NCBI GenBank assembly: GCA_030378105.1
Contig: JAUCGL010000023.1
Location: forward strand, 1-40,824
Direction of reading: 5' to 3'
Source of the DNA: Candidatus Halobeggiatoa sp. HSG11
Lineage (GTDB): Bacteria; Pseudomonadota; Gammaproteobacteria; Beggiatoales; Beggiatoaceae
DNA length: 40,824 bases
Part shown: piece by piece, positions 7,400 to 15,962 of the stretch
How the letters are laid out: each line of letters starts with the position of its first letter
How positions within the stretch are numbered: position 1 is the first letter of the stretch
The notes under the pieces: model-generated
Databases searched by the model: none
Told to the model about the DNA's origin: nothing
What the model saw: the letters and a program-made list of their open reading frames with translations, nothing else
Made by a program: the position numbers and the translations under genes

Positions 7400-8902
7400 T
7401 TAAATCTGTCCACAATTCAATTCAGACTGTTCTAACCATAATTGTTGAGCGTGATGTTGAGATAAGTTAAATGCTCGCCAATCTTTCTTGGTTTGTAAAA
7501 CGGGAAGTTTATTCAAAGATGTCCATAATTGACAACGCTGTTTTTCTTCAATATATGGCAAGTTTGCTAATATCGTTGGGACAGCATCGGTACTCAGAGA
7601 ACTTAAATAAGCAGCATCAAAACGTTGTTGAGCTTGTAAACGTGCGAAATTAAACTTAGTTATTTGAGCATCAGGGTTAATGATATGCAATAAAGCTATG
7701 AAAAACATGCCACTTACGATTGCTCCAAAAATAAATTGAGTTCTTTTACCATGTAATACAGTTAAACTGAACCAGACAAATAATATTATTAGCCACAACA
7801 TAAAAATACTGGTATAAAAACGTAGCTCGGTAAATCCATAAACGCTTGTGTATAAATACATTCTATGTGCTGCTGAAGCCGCTATAATCATGGTCATAAT
7901 TATCATTATTACGGATAAAAGCTGGTAAAGCCTTCTTTCAAATTTATTATACGGTTGATATAACCAATGAGTAAAAAGTAATAATATTATTACTAGTAAA
8001 GTTACTGCTACTAGCTGTATGAAACCACGCCGTGCATAATTAGAATAAGTTGGCCCATCTAAAGATTGAATTAAAGCATCTCCACCAAAAAAATAAGTAA
8101 ACTGGATTATAATAAAACTTAAAAACAATAAATTCACGGCTCCTAGTGTAATTCCGGTTTCAATACAACCAAGTCGCCAAATTGGTAAATATAACTTTTC
8201 TACATTTTTGTTAATACTGTTAACAAATATAGTTCCACGCAATATTGCTATAGAAAACCAGCAACATATAATAAATATAGCTCCAAAACGTAACACAGAC
8301 TCTTCGTTTAATTCCCAGTTTAATGAGTTAAAAACAGCTTGTTCAAATCTAGCATCGGAAGCAATGAGTAATAATCCAAAAACTAACAACATTGGTGTAG
8401 TTACCATTAGTCCTCTTAAAATGGAATTTATATTATCACCCCAATGATTTTTAACTTCATTCCAATGTATATCTTCACGTATAAGGTCACGATAACTACT
8501 TATGCCATATTCTATGGATAATAAAAAATCCTGGAATATTTGAGAAATTTCAAGATAACGTAGTTTGGGTCTAGTGGCTGTGTTAAAAGCAAGACTGATT
8601 GTTAACATTAATCCTAAATAACTCAAACTATTAAGTACTAAAGAGTCACGCCAAGTTAAAGCTAAGGCAAAAAATACCCCACTTGCCATTAAAGTATATT
8701 CACGATATCCAACATAAAGATGAGCTAGGTTTCTAACAATTAATATAAAAGCTATAAGCAATAAGCTAAATAGAGTAACATTGATTCCCCAAGCCTTGCT
8801 ATTAAATAAAAATATTCCTGCTACTCCCATTAATAAACTAATTATTAAAATAATCAGGCCAATTACTGTTTGATCGGTTATTTCATTTTTTAAATAGTTC
8901 AT
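7400..8902 (-). CDS. DUF4173-like polytopic membrane protein
   Basis: This 500-residue integral membrane protein has about eleven to twelve hydrophobic helices over residues 15-430 and a soluble C-terminal tail. The segment H-R-M-Y-L-Y-T-S-V-Y-G-F-T-E-L-R-F-Y-T-S is characteristic of the DUF4153/DUF4173 group, in which Y-G-L-T-x-x-R is conserved. Function of the family is unknown. It is convergent with the HD gene and lies downstream of the giant sensor gene, separated by ~130 bp, so it may have its own promoter. No clear ribosome-binding site is visible before the ATG. Confidence 0.75.
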   Translation of the reverse strand: MNYLKNEITDQTVIGLIILIISLLMGVAGIFLFNSKAWGINVTLFSLLLIAFILIVRNLAHLYVGYREYTLMASGVFFALALTWRDSLVLNSLSYLGLMLTISLAFNTATRPKLRYLEISQIFQDFLLSIEYGISSYRDLIREDIHWNEVKNHWGDNINSILRGLMVTTPMLLVFGLLLIASDARFEQAVFNSLNWELNEESVLRFGAIFIICCWFSIAILRGTIFVNSINKNVEKLYLPIWRLGCIETGITLGAVNLLFLSFIIIQFTYFFGGDALIQSLDGPTYSNYARRGFIQLVAVTLLVIILLLFTHWLYQPYNKFERRLYQLLSVIMIIMTMIIAASAAHRMYLYTSVYGFTELRFYTSIFMLWLIILFVWFSLTVLHGKRTQFIFGAIVSGMFFIALLHIINPDAQITKFNFARLQAQQRFDAAYLSSLSTDAVPTILANLPYIEEKQRCQLWTSLNKLPVLQTKKDWRAFNLSQHHAQQLWLEQSELNCGQI

Positions 8903-9029
8903 ATAATTAAATTTTGTTAATTTTTAAAGTTTGGTTTATTTAACTGAGTTTATCGCAGAGAGCTTTTATATTCTACCGATTTTATCAATAGCTAAAATCT
9001 ATGGAATGCTTAATAATTACAATATTATT

Positions 9030-12000
9030 TTAAATATCAAACATGTCCATTCTTAAAAATTCTTCTATTGTTTCAGCATCTTTAGGTTTAGAGAAAAAAT
9101 AACCCTGCACATTATGACAATTAGCTGCTTTCAACATAGTAACTTGAGTTTTGTTTTCAGTTCCTTCAGCAACTATCCTTAAATCAAATGACTTGCCTAA
9201 TGCTATAATAGCGTTAACAATTTGTGCAGATTTAGCAGAGGCATCAATATTTTGAATAAAGCTTTTATCAATTTTTAAGGCATCTATAGGAAATTGTTGT
9301 AAATAACTTAAAGAAGAGTAACCAGTGCCAAAATCATCAATATATAATAATATATCTAAGTTTTTTAAATCATTAAGAATTTTTAATGCTGTTTTTGGAT
9401 TTTGCATCATGGCATTTTCAGTGATTTCAATTCTACAAGTATCTGGTTTTATATTATATTTATCTATAATATCTTGAATTTGATAAATTAAATCTGGTTG
9501 TTTGAGTTGTACTGGAGAAACATTAATATTCATTCCTAGATTAGAATGAGCAGTAAATTGCTGTTGCCAGCTACTAAGTTGTATACAGGCAGTTTCAAAT
9601 ACCCACAAACCAAGCTCTTTAATTAAACCTGTCTCCTCTGCCAATGGAATAAATGAATCAGGAGTTATTAAACCTTGTTGTGGATGCTGCCAGCGTACTA
9701 ATGCTTCAAAACCTATCAATTTATGAGTTTCCAAGGATATTATTGGTTGATAATATACCATTAACTCATCTCGCTCCAAAGCTTTGCGTAAATCTCCTTC
9801 CATTTTAAGCATATTAACGATTGTAGTCCGCATCCAAGGCTGAAAAATAACTGATTTATCACCACCTTGTTTTTTAGCTTCATACATAGCTGTATCGGCA
9901 TCTCGTAACATTTCATCAGCAGTTTTATATTCCGAATTGCTTAACGCTATTCCGATACTAGCAGTTGTATTAAATGTTTCATCTTTTAAAGGATAAGGTT
10001 GACTTAATTTGTATAAAATATTGCTAATATTCTGTTCCAAAGTTTGTAAATCTGGAATGTTTTTAAATATTAACGCAAATTCATCACCACCAAATCGTGC
10101 TACTATATTATCATCGGTGACTTCTTTACTTAAACGTTCTGCAATATCGGTAAGCAATCGATCACCAACTAAATGTCCCATACTGTCATTAACAATCTTA
10201 AATCGGTCTAAATCAACAAATAATACGGCAAACACAGCATCATCTTGGGCAATTGCATCAGTTAAACTGTCAGTAAAAGAGGTTCGATTCAATAAACCAG
10301 TCAATTGATCATGAGTAGCATCATAACGTAATTTCTCTTCTGTTTGTTTACGTTCGGTTATATTTTCTATTATACCTTCATAATACTTAATTTCATTTTC
10401 ATTGTTACGCACCACATGTACAGTTTCTTTAACCCAAATTATAGTTCCATTTTTACAACGAGCTTGATATTCAAAATCTTGAACATTGGAATTAGTAGCT
10501 AATAATTCGATAAATTCTATTCGTCTTTGTGGTTCAAAATATAATTGTTTACCAATATCAATTATTTCTGTATACATTTGTTCCGCAGATTCATAGCCAA
10601 ACATACTTATACAGGCTGGATTAACACTTAAATAATGCCCATCAAGAGTACATTGAAAAATCCCTTCTATAGCATTTTCAAAGATATTGCGATATTTTTG
10701 CTCTGCCTCTAATCGATCTTGTTTCAATTGTAAAATATTAAGGTGAGTTTTGATCCGAGCTAACAGTTCATCTTTGGAAACCGGTTTAGTTAAATAATCA
10801 TTGGCCCCACTTTCTAATCCTACCACTAAATCTGCTACTTGATTTTTAGCAGTTAATAAAATAATAGGTAATTCATCAGCTTGCCATTGTGTTCTGATTT
10901 TTTGGGTAACTTCATAACCACTCATATGTGGCATCATAACATCTAACAAAATAATATCTGGTTTTTCTTGTTTTAAATATTCTAAAGCTTCAATACCAGA
11001 ATCAACTTGATGTAGGGAGTAATTGTGTAACGACAGATAATTAATTAAAACTTGTCTATTCACCTGTTCATCATCAACAATTAAAATACTAAATTCTGAT
11101 TGTAAATCGTTATTTGTTATTTCTATATCATCATTTGTTAATTGATGACTGATAACTGACAATTGAGAAGTATTTGTTTGTTCTGAAACTTTCTCTTTAG
11201 AAATAGGTAAACTAAAACTAAATGTTGAACCAACTCCTACTTCTGATTTAACTGTCATTTGACCATGATGCAAATTAATTAACTGTTGAGTCACTGCTAA
11301 ACCAAGCCCAGTACCGCCGTAAATACGAGCAGTAGAACCATCCGCTTGAGCAAAAGCTTCAAAGATTCGTTCTATCTTTTCTTCAGGAATACCAATACCA
11401 GTATCGGAAACACTGATTACTAGTTTAACATTTTCTACTATTTCTGCCGATACTCTAATAATTCCAGCATCAGTAAATTTAATAGCATTACCCACCAGAT
11501 TATATAAAATTTGCTGTAAACGATTTTCGTCAGCATTAATAGGTGGCAAATTGGCCGGAATCTTATTGATAAGTTGTACTTGTTTATTACCAATAAGAGG
11601 TTGACTCAAAGCTAAAACCACTTCAGCAATAGTTCGAGTATCGACAGCCTTAAGTTGTAAATCAAACTCTTGTTTTTTCAATTTAGAAAAATCCAAAATA
11701 TCATTAACCAAATTAAGTAAACGTAACCCACTAGAAACAATCATACTTAAATTAGTATTAGTTTGCTTACTTAATTGACCAGTTGCTCCATCAACTAAAG
11801 ATTCAGCAATACCAATAATACCATTAAGAGGGGTGCGTAATTCATGAGAAGTATTGGCCAAAAACTCATCTTTCACCCTATCAGCTTCTTTTAATTGGGC
11901 AGCGATTTCTTTTTCTCGTTCGAGTTCTAATTGTTTTTCCCATAATTTACGTTTTTGTGATTGTACATAACTTATAATAATGGTTAAAACTATTAAAACA

Positions 12001-14387
12001 TATAAAATGTAAGCCCACCAAGTTTTCCAAGGTGGTGGTAATATTGTTATTTTAATTGATTTGCCAGTTTCATTCCAAATTCCATCATTATTACTACCTT
12101 TAACTCTAAAAGTATAAACTCCATGTGGTACATTAGTATAATACGCTGCTCTACGTTTATTAACTTGATTCCAGTCATTTTCAAAACCTTCTAGCTTATA
12201 GGCATATTGATTTTTAGTAGTTTGTAGAAAATTTAATGCTGCAAATTGAAATGAAAAAAATGATTGTTCGTAAGATAAAGTTATTTCTTTAGTTAGATTA
12301 ATATCTTGTTGTAAAGGTGAATCAGCTCCTAAATTTATTGATTTATTAAAAATTTTGAAATCTGTTATAACAATTGGAGGAACATACAAATTATCTTCTA
12401 TTTGCTGTGGATAAAAACTATTAAACCCTTTTATTCCACCAAAAAACAATTCTCCAGTTCTACTTTTATGATGAGCTTTATTAAATTCATTACTTTGCAA
12501 ACCATCTAACACATCGTAATTTTTAAATTTTTCTGTAGTAGGATTAAATTTGGATAAGCCTTTGTTAGAAGAAAGCCATAAATTACCAGTTTCACCCTCT
12601 AAAATACCATACACTACATTATTTGCTAATCCATCTATTTCTTGATAGGTTTTAAAACTTTCTAAGTTACGATCAAATTTATTTAAACCATTGCCTAAAG
12701 TACCAATCCATAAAGTTTTAGCTTTATCTTCATATATAGTTGATACTTCATTATGACTTAATGAATAAGTATCTTGTTCATCATGTTGATAACGAGTAAA
12801 ATTGTTTTGTTGATGATTAAATTTATTTAACCCTTTTCCTTGTGTACCAATCCATAAAATGTCAAAACTATCTTCATAAATTGAAGATACATAATTACTA
12901 CTTAAACTATTAATATCTTTCGAATCATGTCTATAATGACTAAATTTGTTTTTTCGGTCAAACTTATTTAAACCATTTCGGGTTCCAATCCACAAAACAT
13001 TATTATGATCTTCGTAAATAGTTGAAACCCAGTTATCACTTAAACTATTTGGATTTTCAGGTTGGTTTTTATAATTGGTAAATTGTTTGCGATCAAATCG
13101 ATTTAATCCACCACGAGAAGTACCAAACCACATAATTCCAGCATTATCTTCATAGATTGTTATGACTTCATTGTCACTCAAACTGTTAGGATTATTTTTA
13201 TCATGCTGATAATGAGTTACGGTTTTTCTATCAAGAGAAAATTTATTTAATCCATTTTCAGTAGTACCAACCCATAACATACCCTGCTTATCTTCATAAA
13301 TAGATAATACATGATTACTGTTTAAACTTTGTAAATTTTTAGGGTCATTAAAATAATGAATAAATTTATTTTGATTATAATTAAATTGATTAACTCCACC
13401 AGCATTAGTACCAACCCACATGGTATCTGCCCGATCTCGATAAATTGAAGTAATAATGTTACTACTTAAACTATTAGGATTTTGTGGATTATGTTTAAAA
13501 TGTAAAAATTTATCTTGTTTAAAATTATACAAGTTTAATCCACCACCATCAGTTGCAATCCATAAATTATTTTTAATATCTACCTTCAAATTCCATATAG
13601 CTCGACTACTTAAACCATTAATATTATTAGAATCATAGAAATAACTGGTAAAAGTTTCCTGTTGTCGATTAAACTTATGTAAACCACCTAAAGTTCCAAT
13701 CCATAAAGTTTCTTTTGAACTTTCATAAATAGAACTTATAATATTATTTAAATCATCTGTTTTTTGTGCTGGTAAATAACATTTAAATTTACCCTGTTCA
13801 AATTTATTTAAACCTCCACCATTAGTTCCTATCCATAATACCCCTTGGCTATCTTCATAAATTGACCAAACTGAGTCATGGCTTAAACTATTTGGATCGT
13901 TTGGGTCGTGCAAATAGTGGGTAAATTTATGACCATCAAATTTATTTAAACCTCCACCATTAGTTCCTATCCATAATATCCCTTGGCTATCTTCATAAAT
14001 TGACCAAACCATGTTATTGCTTAAACTATTTGGATTATTTGGGTCATGCAAATAACTAGTAAATTTATGCCGATCAAATTTATTTAATCCATTGCCAGTT
14101 CCAATCCATAATATTCCTTGATTATCCTCGTAGATGCTAAATATTTCATTATGGCTTAAGGTGTCAGGAACTTTTGGGTCATGTCGATAAACGGTAAAAG
14201 TATAACCATCAAATTTATTTAATCCGTCTTGAGTTCCAAACCATATAAAACCTTGTTTATCTTGTAAAATAGCATTAACTGTACTTTGAGACAAACCTTC
14301 ATCAAGAGAAAAATTTTGAAATTTAAGTTCTTGAGCTAATAAATTTGTAATTGAAAAAATAAATATGATAATAATAAATATTTTCAT
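9030..14387 (-). CDS. Giant hybrid sensor: propeller-Y_Y_Y-HisKA-HATPase-REC-PAS-GGDEF-EAL
   Basis: This 1785-residue protein starts with a signal peptide (1-19). Residues ~20-690 hold over a dozen ~46-50-residue two-component propeller repeats (S-I-Y-E-D-x-x-G-x-L-W-I-G-T-x-x-G-L-N-K-F), then a Y_Y_Y domain (~740-800) and one membrane helix (~805-825). The cytoplasmic part has HisKA with His848 in S-H-E-L-R-T-P, a HATPase (N-A-I-K-F, D-T-G-I-G-I, G-G-T-G-L-G-L-A), a receiver with Asp1149, a PAS domain, G-G-D-E-F at 1433-1437 and E-A-L at 1561-1563 with downstream D-D-F-G-T-G-Y-S-S. Both c-di-GMP motifs look intact. It should sense a periplasmic or carbohydrate-like ligand and couple phosphorylation to c-di-GMP synthesis or breakdown. 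Neighbouring propeller repeats are almost identical in DNA (138-bp period near 13811-14000), suggesting recent duplication. Confidence 0.93.
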   Translation of the reverse strand: MKIFIIIIFIFSITNLLAQELKFQNFSLDEGLSQSTVNAILQDKQGFIWFGTQDGLNKFDGYTFTVYRHDPKVPDTLSHNEIFSIYEDNQGILWIGTGNGLNKFDRHKFTSYLHDPNNPNSLSNNMVWSIYEDSQGILWIGTNGGGLNKFDGHKFTHYLHDPNDPNSLSHDSVWSIYEDSQGVLWIGTNGGGLNKFEQGKFKCYLPAQKTDDLNNIISSIYESSKETLWIGTLGGLHKFNRQQETFTSYFYDSNNINGLSSRAIWNLKVDIKNNLWIATDGGGLNLYNFKQDKFLHFKHNPQNPNSLSSNIITSIYRDRADTMWVGTNAGGVNQFNYNQNKFIHYFNDPKNLQSLNSNHVLSIYEDKQGMLWVGTTENGLNKFSLDRKTVTHYQHDKNNPNSLSDNEVITIYEDNAGIMWFGTSRGGLNRFDRKQFTNYKNQPENPNSLSDNWVSTIYEDHNNVLWIGTRNGLNKFDRKNKFSHYRHDSKDINSLSSNYVSSIYEDSFDILWIGTQGKGLNKFNHQQNNFTRYQHDEQDTYSLSHNEVSTIYEDKAKTLWIGTLGNGLNKFDRNLESFKTYQEIDGLANNVVYGILEGETGNLWLSSNKGLSKFNPTTEKFKNYDVLDGLQSNEFNKAHHKSRTGELFFGGIKGFNSFYPQQIEDNLYVPPIVITDFKIFNKSINLGADSPLQQDINLTKEITLSYEQSFFSFQFAALNFLQTTKNQYAYKLEGFENDWNQVNKRRAAYYTNVPHGVYTFRVKGSNNDGIWNETGKSIKITILPPPWKTWWAYILYVLIVLTIIISYVQSQKRKLWEKQLELEREKEIAAQLKEADRVKDEFLANTSHELRTPLNGIIGIAESLVDGATGQLSKQTNTNLSMIVSSGLRLLNLVNDILDFSKLKKQEFDLQLKAVDTRTIAEVVLALSQPLIGNKQVQLINKIPANLPPINADENRLQQILYNLVGNAIKFTDAGIIRVSAEIVENVKLVISVSDTGIGIPEEKIERIFEAFAQADGSTARIYGGTGLGLAVTQQLINLHHGQMTVKSEVGVGSTFSFSLPISKEKVSEQTNTSQLSVISHQLTNDDIEITNNDLQSEFSILIVDDEQVNRQVLINYLSLHNYSLHQVDSGIEALEYLKQEKPDIILLDVMMPHMSGYEVTQKIRTQWQADELPIILLTAKNQVADLVVGLESGANDYLTKPVSKDELLARIKTHLNILQLKQDRLEAEQKYRNIFENAIEGIFQCTLDGHYLSVNPACISMFGYESAEQMYTEIIDIGKQLYFEPQRRIEFIELLATNSNVQDFEYQARCKNGTIIWVKETVHVVRNNENEIKYYEGIIENITERKQTEEKLRYDATHDQLTGLLNRTSFTDSLTDAIAQDDAVFAVLFVDLDRFKIVNDSMGHLVGDRLLTDIAERLSKEVTDDNIVARFGGDEFALIFKNIPDLQTLEQNISNILYKLSQPYPLKDETFNTTASIGIALSNSEYKTADEMLRDADTAMYEAKKQGGDKSVIFQPWMRTTIVNMLKMEGDLRKALERDELMVYYQPIISLETHKLIGFEALVRWQHPQQGLITPDSFIPLAEETGLIKELGLWVFETACIQLSSWQQQFTAHSNLGMNINVSPVQLKQPDLIYQIQDIIDKYNIKPDTCRIEITENAMMQNPKTALKILNDLKNLDILLYIDDFGTGYSSLSYLQQFPIDALKIDKSFIQNIDASAKSAQIVNAIIALGKSFDLRIVAEGTENKTQVTMLKAANCHNVQGYFFSKPKDAETIEEFLRMDMFDI
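13801..14060 (-). repeat. Recently duplicated propeller-repeat units, period 138 bp
   Basis: The stretch starting AACCTCCACCATTAGTTCCT at 13811 recurs at 13949 with few changes, through ATCTTCATAAATTGACCAAA. The 138-bp period is 46 codons, one propeller blade, so the sensor appears to have gained a blade recently. Confidence 0.75.
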
Positions 14388-14601
14388 TGTTTTTTATAAA
14401 GATGTTATGCTAAATTATTATACAGGTTGTCATTATGATTTATTTTTCAAAGAATGGATTGTAACTTGAGAAAATTGTCTATATATAAAATGACAGGTTT
14501 TATAAATAAGTGAGACGGCAACCGTCTTAATTCTATTAATTAGTAGAGATACTAAATTTTTAGATGTGTGAAATGGTAGGAATAATATAGGAGAATGTCC
14601 C

Positions 14602-14826
14602 ATGTTATTATCACGCACTTGTATTTTTGGATTAATAATTATTTTTAGTTCTGTCATCACATATGATTTTACTAAATATGTTACATTCGGTTATCAAACA
14701 ATAGAGCTTGCGGCAAAAACCGATCCTCGTCGGCAAAATACTCCTATAAAGGAAGGAGATGCCAATGCAAGTGATAAAGAAAAGAAAAAGGAGAAAAAGA
14801 AGAAAAAAAATCAACAATCAGTTTGA
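14602..14826 (+). CDS. Small exported or membrane-anchored Lys-rich protein
   Basis: This 74-residue protein has AGGAG 13 bp before the ATG. A hydrophobic segment at residues 7-20 is signal-peptide-like, followed by I-E-L-A-A-K-T-D-P-R-R at 34-44 and a strongly charged tail with runs of Lys and Glu. The family is unrecognised. The I-x-L-A-x-K-x-D-x-R-R motif recurs in the convergent secreted protein at 14972-15523, suggesting related export, processing or interaction. A reading on the opposite strand (14632-14817) is less likely. Confidence 0.5.
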   Translation: MLLSRTCIFGLIIIFSSVITYDFTKYVTFGYQTIELAAKTDPRRQNTPIKEGDANASDKEKKKEKKKKKNQQSV

Positions 14827-14861
14827 ATTCTTATTTGGAATAATCAAATGTTGATATTTGA

Positions 14862-14946
14862 TAGTCCTGCATAAAGTAGTGAATGTTCTAAAAACTCTTT
14901 AAGTATTAAAGACCTAATAGATTAATCACTATATATTACAGGACTA
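14862..14946 (-). mobile_element. MITE-like element, TAGTCCT family, copy 1
   Basis: The ends TAGTCCTGCATAAAGTAGTG and CACTATATATTACAGGACTA are inverted repeats. On the minus strand it aligns with copies at 22936-23025 and 36166-36346, including the CACTACTTTAT-GGACTA end. It has no coding capacity and sits between two convergent small genes. Confidence 0.7.
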
Positions 14947-14971
14947 GTAAAATCTTCCTTTTCTACATATT

Positions 14972-15523
14972 TTAAGCGTCTTGTTCCTCAGACTTAATTT
15001 CTTGTTTATTAAGGAACATTTCTGCTTGTTGAGTACAGCCTTTTTCTTTCATCCACTCTATTTGTTGAGTAATTTTCGATAGTTCGGATGGTATCATGTT
15101 TAAAATCACTGAATAAGTGTTGACACCATTACGGTTACTGAGTCTAATTGAATAGTTAGTTTCAGTTGTTAGTGGTACTTCTTCTATTGGCCAAGGTATA
15201 GTTGTATCAGAAATTTGCCACCGTTTGGTGATTTCCTGTTGAGTTGCAAGATTTTTTACTGTTATAAAGTTTGACCCTTCAGTACGTTTAACTGGAGGTA
15301 ACCATAAAATAACATCTTCAGGATTAGCATAACAAAAAGAATCTATTTTACACATACCCATTGCCCAAATACTAGGTGGAGTACCACAACCCATACCACG
15401 CCTACGAGTATCAAACTTCTCTGCCAACTGAATTGGTTCCTGAGAGTACTGAGTGGATTCAGATGCAGTTGCGTTATTGAAACTAAATAACAAAATAAAT
15501 ATTAATAACATAATATTTTCCAA
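14972..15523 (-). CDS. Secreted protein of unknown function
   Basis: This 183-residue protein has a clear N-terminal signal peptide (M-E-N-I-M-L-L-I-F-I-L-L-F-S-F, cleavage near A-T-A-S). About ten residues after the signal comes I-Q-L-A-E-K-F-D-T-R-R-R, then a Gly/Cys-rich stretch (G-M-G-C-G-T-P, M-C-K-I-D-S-F-C) that could form a disulfide. The middle is probably beta-rich, and the C-terminus is charged and helical. I do not recognise the family. It converges with the small Lys-rich gene that shares the post-signal motif. Confidence 0.7.
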   Translation of the reverse strand: MENIMLLIFILLFSFNNATASESTQYSQEPIQLAEKFDTRRRGMGCGTPPSIWAMGMCKIDSFCYANPEDVILWLPPVKRTEGSNFITVKNLATQQEITKRWQISDTTIPWPIEEVPLTTETNYSIRLSNRNGVNTYSVILNMIPSELSKITQQIEWMKEKGCTQQAEMFLNKQEIKSEEQDA

Positions 15524-15962
15524 GAAATTGTTTTTAATCTGTACTTTAAAATATAGTTTTTCAGATTTTTAATCCTGATGGTTTTAACTGTATAATTAAA
15601 GCATAAATTTAATAGCTATTTGAGTGTACCAACTCATATATAATATTATCATAATATTATTGTTTGAGCTACTTTATTAATTCTCTTATATATCCATAAT
15701 GTTTCTAACCTTAACTAACTGTATGTTATAATTATTATATTATTCCATCCTGTAAATTCAGGCTAATTGTCTGAATCAGAATTCACAGAATTATAGAATT
15801 TCCAGAATTAAAATCCATAAACCAAATTCCCTCGTTCCTAACATCCACGTTGGAAATATTTTCTGCAACGCAGAGCATCCCCAAGAATTCCTATCCCAGA
15901 GGTTGGAAACTAGCAAGTAAATCCAAAAAAATTAGCTTTCCAACTTGTAAACAAGGAAAACC
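15524..15962. other. Intergenic region with two dispersed repeats upstream of hsdR
   Basis: After ~240 bp of AT-rich sequence with no recognisable gene, a TGTCTGAATCAGAATTCACA-type repeat lies at 15769-15815. A diverged copy of the CCTCGTTGGGAA/CTCTGCGGTAT family lies at about 15830-15910. An AAGGAA ribosome-binding site precedes the hsdR ATG. Confidence 0.6.
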
